This document shows, piece by piece, positions 47,589 through 58,711 of a stretch of DNA of 64,000 nt; within the stretch, counting starts at the first letter, position 1; each line of letters begins with the position of its first letter. Location: the NCBI RefSeq assembly GCF_001039355.2, contig NW_019775713.1:805450-869449 (forward strand), read 5' to 3'. Under the pieces are notes generated by a model, which saw only the letters and a list, made by a program, of their open reading frames with translations, did not search any database and was not told where the DNA came from. Both the position numbers and the translations under genes were made by a program. The DNA comes from Lingula anatina (Eukaryota; Brachiopoda; Lingulata; Lingulida; Lingulidae).

Positions 47589-48419
47589 AGCTGTCTTTAT
47601 CGTTTATCAACAAATTTCTTCATAGGAGATCTTCGTGGATAATACATATCTTATTTTGTAGTTTAAAGATATCGATTATTCAACATTTAAACAAACGATC
47701 TGCAAATCAAAAACGAAAAGATTTTCCTGATGTCGATCTTTTTTTTTTTTTTTTTTGACAGGTATGGAAAAAATAGCATTTTTTAATATAGTTAAGTTAT
47801 GAGAAATTTACTTCACAACATAAAAACCACAGATATAAAAAAATTTAGGTAGATTCACACAAATTTCAACAGTATCATAATTAACTGTGTCAGCAAAACA
47901 TTACTCATAACAGACCAAGCTTTCCGAGCTGCTATTCTACAGTCCTAGAAATGATTTATTATCCAAGTAATGTTAACAGTTAAAAACCAACCCATAGGGA
48001 ATACCTAAGGTTATATAAATAGCGATTGCAGATAAGTTAAAAGCAAGTGTGAAAATACCATTAGTTCATTGAAGTACAAGCTTACAACCCTTTTCATGAA
48101 AATATGGATAAAGTTTTGGGTCAGTCAGATATTCAAACATGAAAACAGAAAAATAGAAGTAGAAAAATAATTTCAATAAAATGAAATCCATAAATATTCT
48201 TACAATGACAATAAATTAAAACCAAATCAGTGATAAGATCGACAAAAAGTATGTATCCAAAATCGGATTATTTTTATAGGTTTGTCAGTTGGTTTAAAAC
48301 AAAAACAAAAAATCCCTACTCAAGAATTCACCTAGGACAACTGTTTAATTTGCATTGAACTAAGACGTATAAATCCAAGAGATTATTCCAAATATAGAGT
48401 TATTTCATTATACATATTT

Positions 48420-48960
48420 CTCCAAGCTTAAAATTGACATCACTTCGGTGAACAAACTATTGAGCAAGCCAAGGGTGGCGAGACAGGAGTGGGCCGATAA
48501 AACTCCGTGGTCAAATGCATTAAAACTAGTATAAATCTTCAATTTAATCTCACATGGATCTAAATTTCTCGAAATTAGTCGGTAACATAGCAGAACAAAC
48601 TGCGATTAGAGGCGAAATCGGAAGATCTGAACTGGAAAATTATACTTTTTCAATTAGAACAGCACGAATTAAGCCTCAATTATCGTCACATTGGGAAGCG
48701 ATGATAACACTATCCGCGCAATTTTCTGCTGACATCGATCTACAGATCTTTCCATCGGGAAGTGCAGGCGTCAATTTCCGACCGAATTCGGTGTCTTTAC
48801 TGGGTGGTTAGGGGAACACGGGCATGAAGATGGCCCTGGCGATAGGTCCAAGTTAATTAAGAAAGTGAGGGTCTTGGTTCCGGCAGAAGCGGACTTAGGG
48901 TCCTTGATAACATACCTGGCTGCCATATCCGCGCCATAAATTTCACGTTGTGACATTAAG
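48420..48960. promoter_or_regulatory. candidate regulatory island
   Basis: A GC-richer, non-repetitive stretch with open frames of 85 aa (plus) and 61 aa (minus) that overlap on opposite strands. I see no domain in either. It is called only as an island standing out from AT-rich, repeat-rich surroundings. Confidence 0.2.
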
Positions 48961-50269
48961 TGTTAAACAGTTTGTTGAATAAACAGACAGCGTGTGGTTT
49001 ATATCCGTGCAAGTTAACAGTGGGCACTTTTCAAAATTTGTTGTTGTTTTTTTTAAATTCAGGATTTTTTAATCTAATTCATTTTCTTTTTATATTTATC
49101 TTCATCTTATTCTTTCCTTTTATTTTTCATCTTATGTATCATTTGTGTGTGTGTGTGTGTCGGCATGAGAAAATGCCAGCATAGAGAATTCGTAATAATC
49201 ACCATATCATATCAATTACATTTCCTTTGTATTGTTTTTAATATATATGTATTAATATTTTATTTCACTTTACCCATGAACTTTTTTGTGCATTTGACAA
49301 AAAGGACATAGCTTAACAATGGTGCTTTTTGCGAATAAATATCGTTGTCTAAATGAAGCTATTATGCCTCTGTTTATATTATAAATAAATAAATCATGGT
49401 ACAAAAAGCTAGTCAATTTCTAATGCATCCAGTTTTTAACGACATGGTTTCAGTGTATGTTTTGTATCGAAGGTTGTTATTCTATTCTTGTGTTTTTGTG
49501 ATTTTCAAACCAGAAAGTGGACAAGAGAAAGTGATAATTAGGTTTATCATTAGTGGCAATTGTTCGAAATAATTGTTGGAATATTATCTAAAATATCAAA
49601 TGGGACAATATAATAAGGATATTCACCTTTATAATCGTAAACATGTCCGTATTTGAGTGAAGCACTCTTTCCAAAAAACATTGTGGTGCAAATTAATGGA
49701 ATTATTGACAATGGTTTTGTAACAGAAATAAGATATTAAAAACGTTAGTTTTATTTGACTTTATTTGACTTTGTACCTCAGTTGCCATAGAAAAAATAAG
49801 TTGCATGACTGATACTATTTTTTAAAAGCCGAAAATTTAGTCGGCTCGCCTCATACTTCGAATTTACTGTAGTCTTGCATAGAAGATATTTTGGGTCCTA
49901 ACTATAATATAGTATTTTCAAAAATTATGGACTTAATACCGCTCAACAATGTGTAAATATTATATCATTATTATTATCATGTTTCTTTCTTTGCTTTTTA
50001 TTTTTATTCATTTATTTATTTATTTTTGAAAAACTGTCGTGTATGTACATGTACAACTGAATATCTTGTCTCTGTTCTTTATCACCAAAACTTCTCATCC
50101 GTAATATGCAATCCACTCCAAAACCGTAGTCTATACCGAATATCAATTTGCAAAATTTTTAGATAATTTCTTAATGCAACATAAGCGTTAAGATTATCAT
50201 CACCAAATTAAGCTGTAATACGTCAACTGTCGCCTTCCGTTGCATTTTGGTCAATTTCTTAAATATCAA

Positions 50270-50580
50270 AGGATTTAGCAGGATAATCAGCAGCAAATTG
50301 GACAGATCTCTCGGATACGTTAGGACATAAATTCAGAGAGGCGCGGGCGATCACGGGACGTAATAGAACAAAAGGAAGTCCGATTTTTATCACAAGTGAT
50401 TGCATTGACGCAATAATTTTGACCATTTACCGACACGTTCGATAACGATCAGGACCTCTTACCTCACAATGCCGGAACTTGTGTGAAACGCAAGCATCTT
50501 AATTACTCAGTTGTCATAAGTCACCGGGTCTTAATTACTAATGCTTGGGGTGGTGGGCTCGGTTTGTAGGGAAGGATTTA
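50270..50580. promoter_or_regulatory. candidate regulatory island
   Basis: A non-repetitive stretch with TAAT and TTAATTACT cores, just left of a (CT)n microsatellite. The function is inferred from composition. Confidence 0.2.
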
Positions 50581-50629
50581 GTAGATTAGCGTGACTATGA
50601 CACTCCCTTGCGGACGGGAAGATAACATC

Positions 50630-50634
<5 letters not shown>

Positions 50635-50668
<34 letters not shown>

Positions 50669-50694
50669 TCTTCTCTCTCTCTCTCTCTCTCTCT
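50635..50694. repeat. (CT)n microsatellite, interrupted
   Basis: Two CT tracts (50635-50666 and 50673-50694) split by GCTCTT. Open frames of poly-Leu-Ser and poly-Arg-Glu here are repeat translation. Confidence 0.9.
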
Positions 50695-51779
50695 GATAGA
50701 CAGTCGGACAATCAAGCTATCGCTTATTTCATTGCGCTTTGGCACATATCCATTTTTCATTTCGGCCTTCAGTTTTACATGTCAACCCCGTTTTACAGTG
50801 ACGACGCTACACGATAAATTTGAAATAAAAACAGGACACATGCGGGCGATTGATATAATTTGAATTTGATTGCAGTAACAATAAAGTCGACACGATGTGT
50901 TTGTTTCAGATTTTCCCTCAGGGCGAACAAGTCTTTTATCGCCTTCAAAATCCTTTCGTAGCACCTGTTAATTTGTTGATCACCTGCCCCCTTTCCGTCG
51001 TGTCAACTTTAAAGTGACGACAGTAAAAAACTCATGTCAAGAGGAGCTGTCTTTTTAAACAAAGTTTACACAAAATTATTTAATCACTCTCCCTCAGGGG
51101 AGATTTCAATTTTTTCTTATTCGGTATTATACTAGAAAGTTGTTAAAATCCACTCTAACGCCATATGTCAACGTTATTATGACAGATGACGTTGTTTTCT
51201 GCATCTTCTACCCGTCATGTCCTTCCCTCACCTCCGCAATTAGATTGGTAAAAGCAAATCTATGTTAATTACAAATTTTAGGAAAATTACTGAAAACATG
51301 CAAATGTATTAGCGCGATTCTCCCTTTTTTTTGTCTTTATGGATAGAAAACGACAAAATCGATAGATGCGACCGGGTTTTGGAAAAGATCGGGGACTTGC
51401 AGCTGCGGATGATTGGGACGCCCCCATAAATTAACGAGTACGCCGCAAAACAATTTTGTTCGAATTCTGTTCGTTATTTTTACGTCTTTGCAGTGAAGAA
51501 ATTTGACCACACTGACAATTTAAAAATTATTGTAGTAGACATGGAATATATCCTGTTAAATATCTTTTCGTATTATTTGAAAGTTAATGAAAATTAAATA
51601 GGTGTGAACTTACATATTTTGTGTGTAGCACCATTTTTTCTTACACAGTTATCATCAAAATTATGTATGTCCTTAACAGTTCAAATCAATATATATCACT
51701 ATAGTCTAGTATCATTTGGTCTACTTTTATATTTATTCTGATTCGTTTAAGATTACGATAATAGTTTAAAGAAAAACTC

Positions 51780-51784
<5 letters not shown>

Positions 51785-51824
<40 letters not shown>
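51785..51824. repeat. poly(A) tract
   Basis: About 40 consecutive A. It could be the tail of an old retroposed sequence, but no retroelement is recognisable upstream. A second A-run of about 29 lies at 56247-56275. Confidence 0.85.
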
Positions 51825-51825
<1 letters not shown>

Positions 51826-52784
51826 AAGTGTAAAGTAAACCTTATAACCATCACTAGAAACGCCCTCTACCGGTTTAAAAGGTGGGGCTGTCTCACTGTT
51901 AGGACAATCAAACACCTCAAAAACCATAAATTTTGTTTGTGGTCTTAAAACGCCTTGACAACAATAACATTGGATTATTAGCCGTGCATTACCGAATGAT
52001 GGTGCGACGAGATCTAAAAACAGAACCAGCGTCTCTGTTATTTTTTTCTTTCATTAGAACAGCTGTTAGCGGTCAAAAAGGCCATTGACATTAAGCCGAC
52101 TCACGCCAACTCGTCACGAACTGAAATCTACCTAGTCATGGCATTTAATTTGGTGGGACTGATACTTTTGTGTTTTCTTGGAAAGATAAGAAATATGACA
52201 GAGGTAACAGTGGCACATTTAATAATCTATAACCATTGCACATGAAGCGATTGTAGAGTCTTTCAAGTTTGGTTAGTAGTGATGGGGGGGGGGTATTTTA
52301 CCTACTGGGCCATAGTATATTCAAAACTGTATGATTCATTGAACGTGTGCTATCTTTTAAAACCTGTTTTTACTCATCCATATTTTTCTTTCCTTTCCAA
52401 TTTCACTTTGTTTATTTACTTTTTGGTGCAATTAGTGTGCTTTATTGCCAGTGACAGTTTACTGCTTATTGCCAGTGTTTTTTTTCGAAACATTAAAATC
52501 ATTTTAGATTTTTTGCATATATTTGGAGATTATTATTATCATTATTGTTATTATTAATATTATTGGTATTATTATTATTATTAGCATTTTATTTTACTTA
52601 TCTATCTTTTAGATGAATAATGCCCTTCCATCTATCAGCTTAGTCGATTTCTTTGACCCTTTCAATTACTGTTACAACTCTTTGTCTGGTTCGCAGGAAT
52701 CATTTGTTCGACAAATGCAAATGACTTTGTTTGAAGAACTTCGGTTATTATATTAATCAGTAAATATTTCAGAGCCTAATACCT

Positions 52785-52786
52785 TT

Positions 52787-52826
<40 letters not shown>
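52785..52826. repeat. (TTTA)n microsatellite
   Basis: About ten TTTA units. Confidence 0.9.
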
Positions 52827-54639
52827 ATTGCTGTTAAATTTGCAAAGCATGATGCCTTCACAGTACTATTCCACACTTGAAAAAGTTGCGAACTTAGCCT
52901 ACGTCCTTCAGATGATAAAAATCACATCTTTCGGTTGCAGAAAATATTCGATCCATAACATATGAAATTTGGAAACATCATGGAGTTATGGGGGTTTAAA
53001 CCTTAGAAGTTTATTTTTATTCAGTTATTTATTTAGTCCCTTAATTAAATCTTGTGAGCACTCGTCGTCCCGTGTCTCATGTGTCAGAAATGAGATGGAT
53101 GAGAAACGGCACATCACCAGAAAATTCTCACCATCCCCGACTACGAAGAAAGGTTTCTCTCCCCTCAAGGCAGCGTTCAGTTCCATTTGCACGGCTAAGT
53201 CCCGCAATTAGGAGGGGGGCAATTTTGTCATTTCTGATAAGCGTTTTTTCTCCTTCTTTTAAGAAAAGAATAAACAGTTTAACAGTCAGGGGTTGAGATA
53301 CCCTGAAGAAAAAAGCCTTGGTCAATTAAACAAACGCAATTTACTCCGCTAGAAGAAGAAAGCAATCCCATTATTAGAAACTGCATACTAATGTAGGGGT
53401 GGGTTAGGGAGAGAGTGTGCGACGTCTCTTATATAGATAGGCGTTCATTTTCCACGTCTAAATGTATTTTTTTGCTACCAGACAATGAAAACAATTAGCG
53501 ATAACCATCTAGCTGGCAGATTTTAGTCAAACAACATACGTATACCAAACAGTTGTATTGTATATACCTTGAACTATAGCAGAAATTATGTGTTACTTTT
53601 GTGGTGTCTAACAAGTTAAGCTATGGTGAAATTCAAATTTAAAGTACAGATAAAACTTAAATCAATACAACAGAGATTATGGATATTTTCGAATGAAACG
53701 CATCGTTCTTCAACTGCACAAAAATGTGAAACCAAAAACGCCACACCACACCACGTAAGTATTTAAGATATGATTAACCTTCATCCTGACAAGCTAATTT
53801 ATAAAAAAAATTTTAATGAACATTAGTTTGTTATATATAATCTGTCTCTTCAAAGCAGCTCGCCGGAAAATTAAAATCATATTCGCAATGAGTCTTTTTG
53901 AGCTACAGTATGGCGAAAATTAACTTCACATCTTAGAAATCGATGATCAATTTATAATGATATTGCCAATGATTACCCAGATGCAGAAGTATATGTTGAA
54001 GTCCTCATGTGTGAAGATTCCAATCAAATAAATAGAAAACGGTGACAGTAGAATATCAGATAATATGTCTTGAGAAATAGACCACCATCGTTTGTCGACA
54101 GTTTGATATTAAAGTGAGATTATTTCCGATTTATATCTACAATAGAATTCGATGTAGATCCTTTATCCGTGGCTAAATCCCAACTTAGTTCTAAAGATGC
54201 TTTACTACATATAAATAAATGCAGCCAGCGGTTATAATGTACAATTGAATATAAAAATGCGAAAACATCAAATGGTCCCGTGGGGAAAGACACTGTCCAA
54301 AATGACAAAAATTGATCACGGTGTCATCTTCAAAAGTGGAAACCCTAGGCCCAACCTGACGGGCTAATTGAATAAATCCAAATCCCAAATTTAATTATAT
54401 AACAATAAAGAAAGGGGCTTTATTCCGGTAAACACGACACTTAGCAATCTCCTCCCTTGAGCGGTCCCGACTTCGCACCCAACACATTATTTTTAAAAGT
54501 GTTAATATATTCAGTTTTACTCCAGGGTGGGTTAGAAAACACGCCAACTAAAAGACATCATTACCAAATAGCCCTACCACTTTACCCTCAACTTAAAAAA
54601 AGTTTTGTCTCAACCACTTATTACTATAGCGTCCCCCTT

Positions 54640-55140
54640 GAGCGCTGAGTGATTAACGGTATGTCAAATTGTCGACTAGCATCCCCGGGGCCTCATTCTC
54701 TCCCCAAGGGAGGGTATAAATACTAATTAAAGGATATTTCCCTCTATGCATCATAGTTGCTATTGCCCTTGGTAGTTCCCATGCCCTTTCCCTTGTATTT
54801 CTGATGCACACTACGGGCAAAAATCGTGCAGAAGCCGGGCTTCCAGAGGCCGCCTATTACCGGGGAATTAGTCCGCTACGTTCTTGTCTTGTAATTAAAG
54901 AAAGTGGATTGCTTTTCTACGTCGACTTGCAAAGTCGATACCATTAATTGAAATAACTGTATCTCTTAATGTCAAGAAAATGAGGTTTGATTAAGGCGTT
55001 TGTTGTGTTTAAGTGTATTACCAGCGTTGATTATGGACGATCATCTAGTATTATGAATTGGTTTGTAGGGGCTGATTAAACCGAGGTCGGGAAAATAACT
55101 AGTCAACCTACTGGTCTTAATGTGGCTGGGACACGGGACT
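54640..55140. promoter_or_regulatory. candidate regulatory island left of a tandem duplication
   Basis: GC-richer than the surroundings and repeat-free, with TTAATT, GATTAA and GATTAAACC cores and a small hairpin TCGACTT-GCA-AAGTCGA (54922-54938). Function is inferred. Confidence 0.25.
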
Positions 55141-55161
55141 TTTTCTCAGAAAAATATGAAC

Positions 55162-55322
55162 AATTGCATTTATCTTAGGAATAATTTCTGATCGGAAAAA
55201 ATTAACCATCATATGTTTTGCATTAATAATAGGATAGCAATAATTGCATTTATCTTAGAAATAATTTCTGAAAGGAAAAAAATTAACCATCAGATGTTTT
55301 GCATTAATAATAGGATAGCAAT
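55162..55322. repeat. tandem duplication of an 80-bp unit
   Basis: Unit 1 is 55162-55241 and unit 2 is 55242-55322. Both contain AATTGCATTTATCTTAG, ATAATTTCTG, ATTAACCATCA and GCATTAATAATAGGATAGC. They differ at a handful of bases, and a third partial unit (AATTGC) follows. Each unit carries GATA-like (TATCTTA) and TAAT sites. Confidence 0.88.
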
Positions 55323-55440
55323 AATTGCCTTAAAATTATTATGACTACATTGCCCGTGAAGGGTATGTTTTTGTATGTGAATGAGATAGAGTTACTGGAA
55401 AAAAATGTAAAATACAAGTTGCGGCGGAATCCCTAGATTC

Positions 55441-55472
55441 TTGTGTGTGCATTTATGTGTGCGTGTGTGTGA

Positions 55473-55530
<58 letters not shown>
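55441..55530. repeat. (GT)n(GA)n compound microsatellite
   Basis: An imperfect GT tract switches to about 20 GA units. Confidence 0.9.
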
Positions 55531-55535
<5 letters not shown>

Positions 55536-56244
55536 AGAATTCAAACACGCTCAATGTTATTGTTATTATTTTTTACATATACAGTTTATCATCATGCGCT
55601 CGCGCTCTTGTAGTTGAATACAAATTGTTGTAGGGGCGTAGACGCCATAAGTCTATGGATCACTTAAAAAATCTTGAACTGCTTAAATGATATTGTTTCC
55701 GAGAGCTAACATTTCTGTATCAAATCCCGAGTTTATAAATATTGCTTTAAGCTGAAATTCGCCACATGGTATCTGTCTCAATGCTATCTTTTTTCTTTTG
55801 TTTTTTCTTTAACTGAATATATTGGTATCCTTTGCAATGACGAGATATGGGGGATACATAACCCTTCTTTAAGCTTCCGGGGTCCCAAATGATTAGTACA
55901 GGTAAGGGTTAGTTGCAGTACTGGGATTAGTATTTCGGACGAATGTCACCTGTACAAAGAAATGGGGAGCGGACTGCGGTTCCTAGCGGACTTCCATTCC
56001 TGTTACACCGGTATACTTGTATTTCACAACGCACCACCAATGTGCAATATGATCATAAATATATAATAAAGTATATCAGGTTGTATAACTTTGCACTGCT
56101 AACATCCTCTACGTGATTAAATCAACTTCTGCTATCCAACACCTACATTATACCGTAGAATATGTTTACCCTACCAATTGTCTATTATAGCTAGATAAAA
56201 AGGTTTTCTTCAAAATATCCAATCACCCAGTCTCCTCTCCAATT

Positions 56245-56277
<33 letters not shown>

Positions 56278-57849
56278 TTGAGAAAGCTAACAGTAACATT
56301 AAATTTCACTGTTTTATCGAGGCTAGTAAATCCCAAGAAAGTTTCGATTTTTTTCTCAAGATACAGGGCCCAGAATAATATAGTATGGTCCAAAAAGATG
56401 TTTCCATTATTGAAAAAGTATCATTTTCTATTGAAAGGAAAATTTATCATTTTTTCTCACACCTGTCTCACAGACACATAAGATTTGTGTGGTGTGCCTT
56501 TTTCCCTCGTACACCATCATTTTGCAAGCACAGCCCAGTAGTTTATAATGCGTTTAATCCAAGCTCATAGACGCTGAATCACTGTGGCTACTCGAGCACT
56601 GAAGTTTATAATAACAATGTTCAACATGTCATGGGGAATTCTCTTATCTCCATTCGAAATTCTTGAGAGGAACAGTAGTTTGGGGATTGTTGGCATAGAC
56701 ATGTTTTTTTTTTTTAGGTAACAGTCCAAAGGGCATAGGTCTCCCATAGTACGGACCGACCTTGCCTGCACATTCTACAGACAATTAAGATTATTAAGAT
56801 TTTTTGTCCAGCTGAAAAATCAGTGGCCAGTGTGTCTTAGTTTGGGACTGAAAAACGTCTCCCAACCCATCTCCCTTTCCCAACTAAAGAAATGAAGGAT
56901 TAATAAAATACTCAGACGTTCTTCCACAATACTATAAATTATTGGTCAATCACAGAAACAGCTGACTAGATATTTTATACAAACAGTACTTAACAACAAA
57001 ATGAGAGAGAAAAAGAATTGCCAATCCATGTGACAACAAGTGCACGCCTTTGACATAATTTCAAAATTGTACCAGTGCCGTGGAGAATTTTTTCGCTAGA
57101 CATTCAATGATTTTTTACCTATTTCTGCTCACATTTCAAAAATTTTGGGGAAAATAACAATAATAATAATACATTATAACAATAGTTAATCTTAGAAATT
57201 TTGCACAGCTGGCCTCTTCAGAAGTCAACCTTTGACAATCGTAACAAACAGCCTTCAGATGGCGCCACTGTACAGTCATCACCCTTGCTCAGCCGTTCGC
57301 CTGTACGACTTCCGTTTTTCTTGGTCAAATTACACATAACATCATATAAAGTCAACAACCTACTTTCTTGCGGGAGGTGCAATTTCACAGATGTGGAAGT
57401 CTTAAAGTAACATTTCCTCCAAATCTTGAATGTTGGATATTAATTAGCTATGTGATAATTAGCATCTAAGTAATTTCACACAATGTTTGTGAATGATACA
57501 TTCTTGGAAAACAGTGTGCTGTTTGTTTTCAACTTTTACAACCTAACTTGATAACATTACCTTCCGGCGACGCCAACCTGAGGCTTTTCTTTTAAAAGTC
57601 AGAGACAAACCTGATAAAGATCTCTCACACAATAATATAAGAGCGATTAAAAGTACCGAATCCATCATTTCAAAAATAAAATTAAAGGGATAACAACTCT
57701 CCGTATAAGATCTTTATTTCACAATGAATGCATTGTAAACAACTCGATATTTAAAATATTCTATTCTTCCACAAAAATGGCAGTTATAGCAATTATTCTG
57801 AAATCTCTGTTTATCATCGGACCACGTGACCTCCATAGATGGCTATTCT

Positions 57850-57883
57850 GTAATAATCTCTTTATCTCTTAAGAGATTATTAC
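57850..57883. repeat. perfect 13-bp hairpin downstream of DDX31
   Basis: GTAATAATCTCTT and AAGAGATTATTAC are exact inverted copies around an 8-base loop, about 690 bp beyond the DDX31 stop. It is too AT-rich to call a structured RNA with confidence. Confidence 0.75.
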
Positions 57884-58430
57884 AAAAAAGAAAAAAAAAA
57901 ACCTTAAAGAAAAAAAAAAAACAGGGACTAACTTTGAATGTAGAAATGCATTCATTAACCGCTGGTAATTATGGAAAAATTGTCGTTTACCCCAGGTAAA
58001 TTCATTTTTTGGCCTTTTAAGTGATTCAGAAGTTACTCATAAAACCATCTTGGTCTAGTCAGCCACATATCAATGAAAAAATTATTGGTTGAACAAAAGG
58101 ATGTTAAAATAATAGTTTAGTCACAAAATAATACAGTACAATGTAAATTGTACCAAAACATTCAATTAAACTGTATCATCTTGAAAAAAAAAAAACAGCA
58201 ATGCGCATATTGCTGATTGTGTTTGGAGAGATGGACACAAACATTTAACACAATAAAAAAATTATAGCTCCATGTGGGCAAAACGGGTACTTCAGCGAGT
58301 ATGATTTGATAATGAAGAATAACAATATTGTATTTGAAAAAAACTTTTCAACAAACAAATATAAATATGTCACTGACTGGTTAAATTTTTAAAATAATGA
58401 CAGAATTTTAGTCCTCTGCAACAGTCTCAG

Positions 58431-58436
58431 TTTAAT
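58431..58436 (-). terminator. possible DDX31 polyadenylation signal (ATTAAA)
   Basis: ATTAAA on the minus strand, about 135 bases after the DDX31 stop codon. It is a common variant hexamer at a plausible distance. Confidence 0.3.
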
Positions 58437-58569
58437 GTGAAATAAATTTGGGCAATAGTTGTGTATGGCTTGGACTAGCTACATTACTAAATTGGCTGAA
58501 AAACAACATCCTGTTCTTAAATAACTTAAATATATGTAGCTCAGGTTTCAATCTGGTTCCCATTTCTCA

Positions 58570-58711
58570 TCACTTTCTCTTCTTGTTTTTTCCAGCCTTT
58601 TTGTTCCTTGATTTTCTTTTCTTGACCGTTTTTACCACATCCAGGCCACTAGCATATTCAGACATATTGACCCTCTTGTGTGGAAGGGAAGCCTCCTTAT
58701 GCAACTGTTCT
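58570..58711 (-). CDS. DDX31: DDX31 last coding exon
   Basis: A 142-bp exon after an AAATTTCAG acceptor. It encodes [20 protein letters not shown] and a Lys/Arg-rich tail ending in TGA (58572-58570). Its first 28 bases are repeated next to the N at 58904. Confidence 0.9.

Larger units (their letters stand above)
42462..58569. other. CFAP77-DDX31 intergenic region (16 kb), no gene seen
   Basis: CFAP77 points away from this interval and DDX31 ends at its right side, so it holds the CFAP77 promoter on the left and the DDX31 3' UTR on the right. It is AT-rich with many microsatellites, interrupted by GC-richer islands at about 46200-46640, 48420-48960, 50270-50580, 53050-53260 and 54640-55140. 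No open frame here has a recognisable domain or splice structure. Confidence 0.6.

Noticed and set aside
51785-51824. Poly(A) tract as a retroposon tail
   Set aside because: I could not find Pol III promoter boxes, a reverse transcriptase fragment or target duplications around it.
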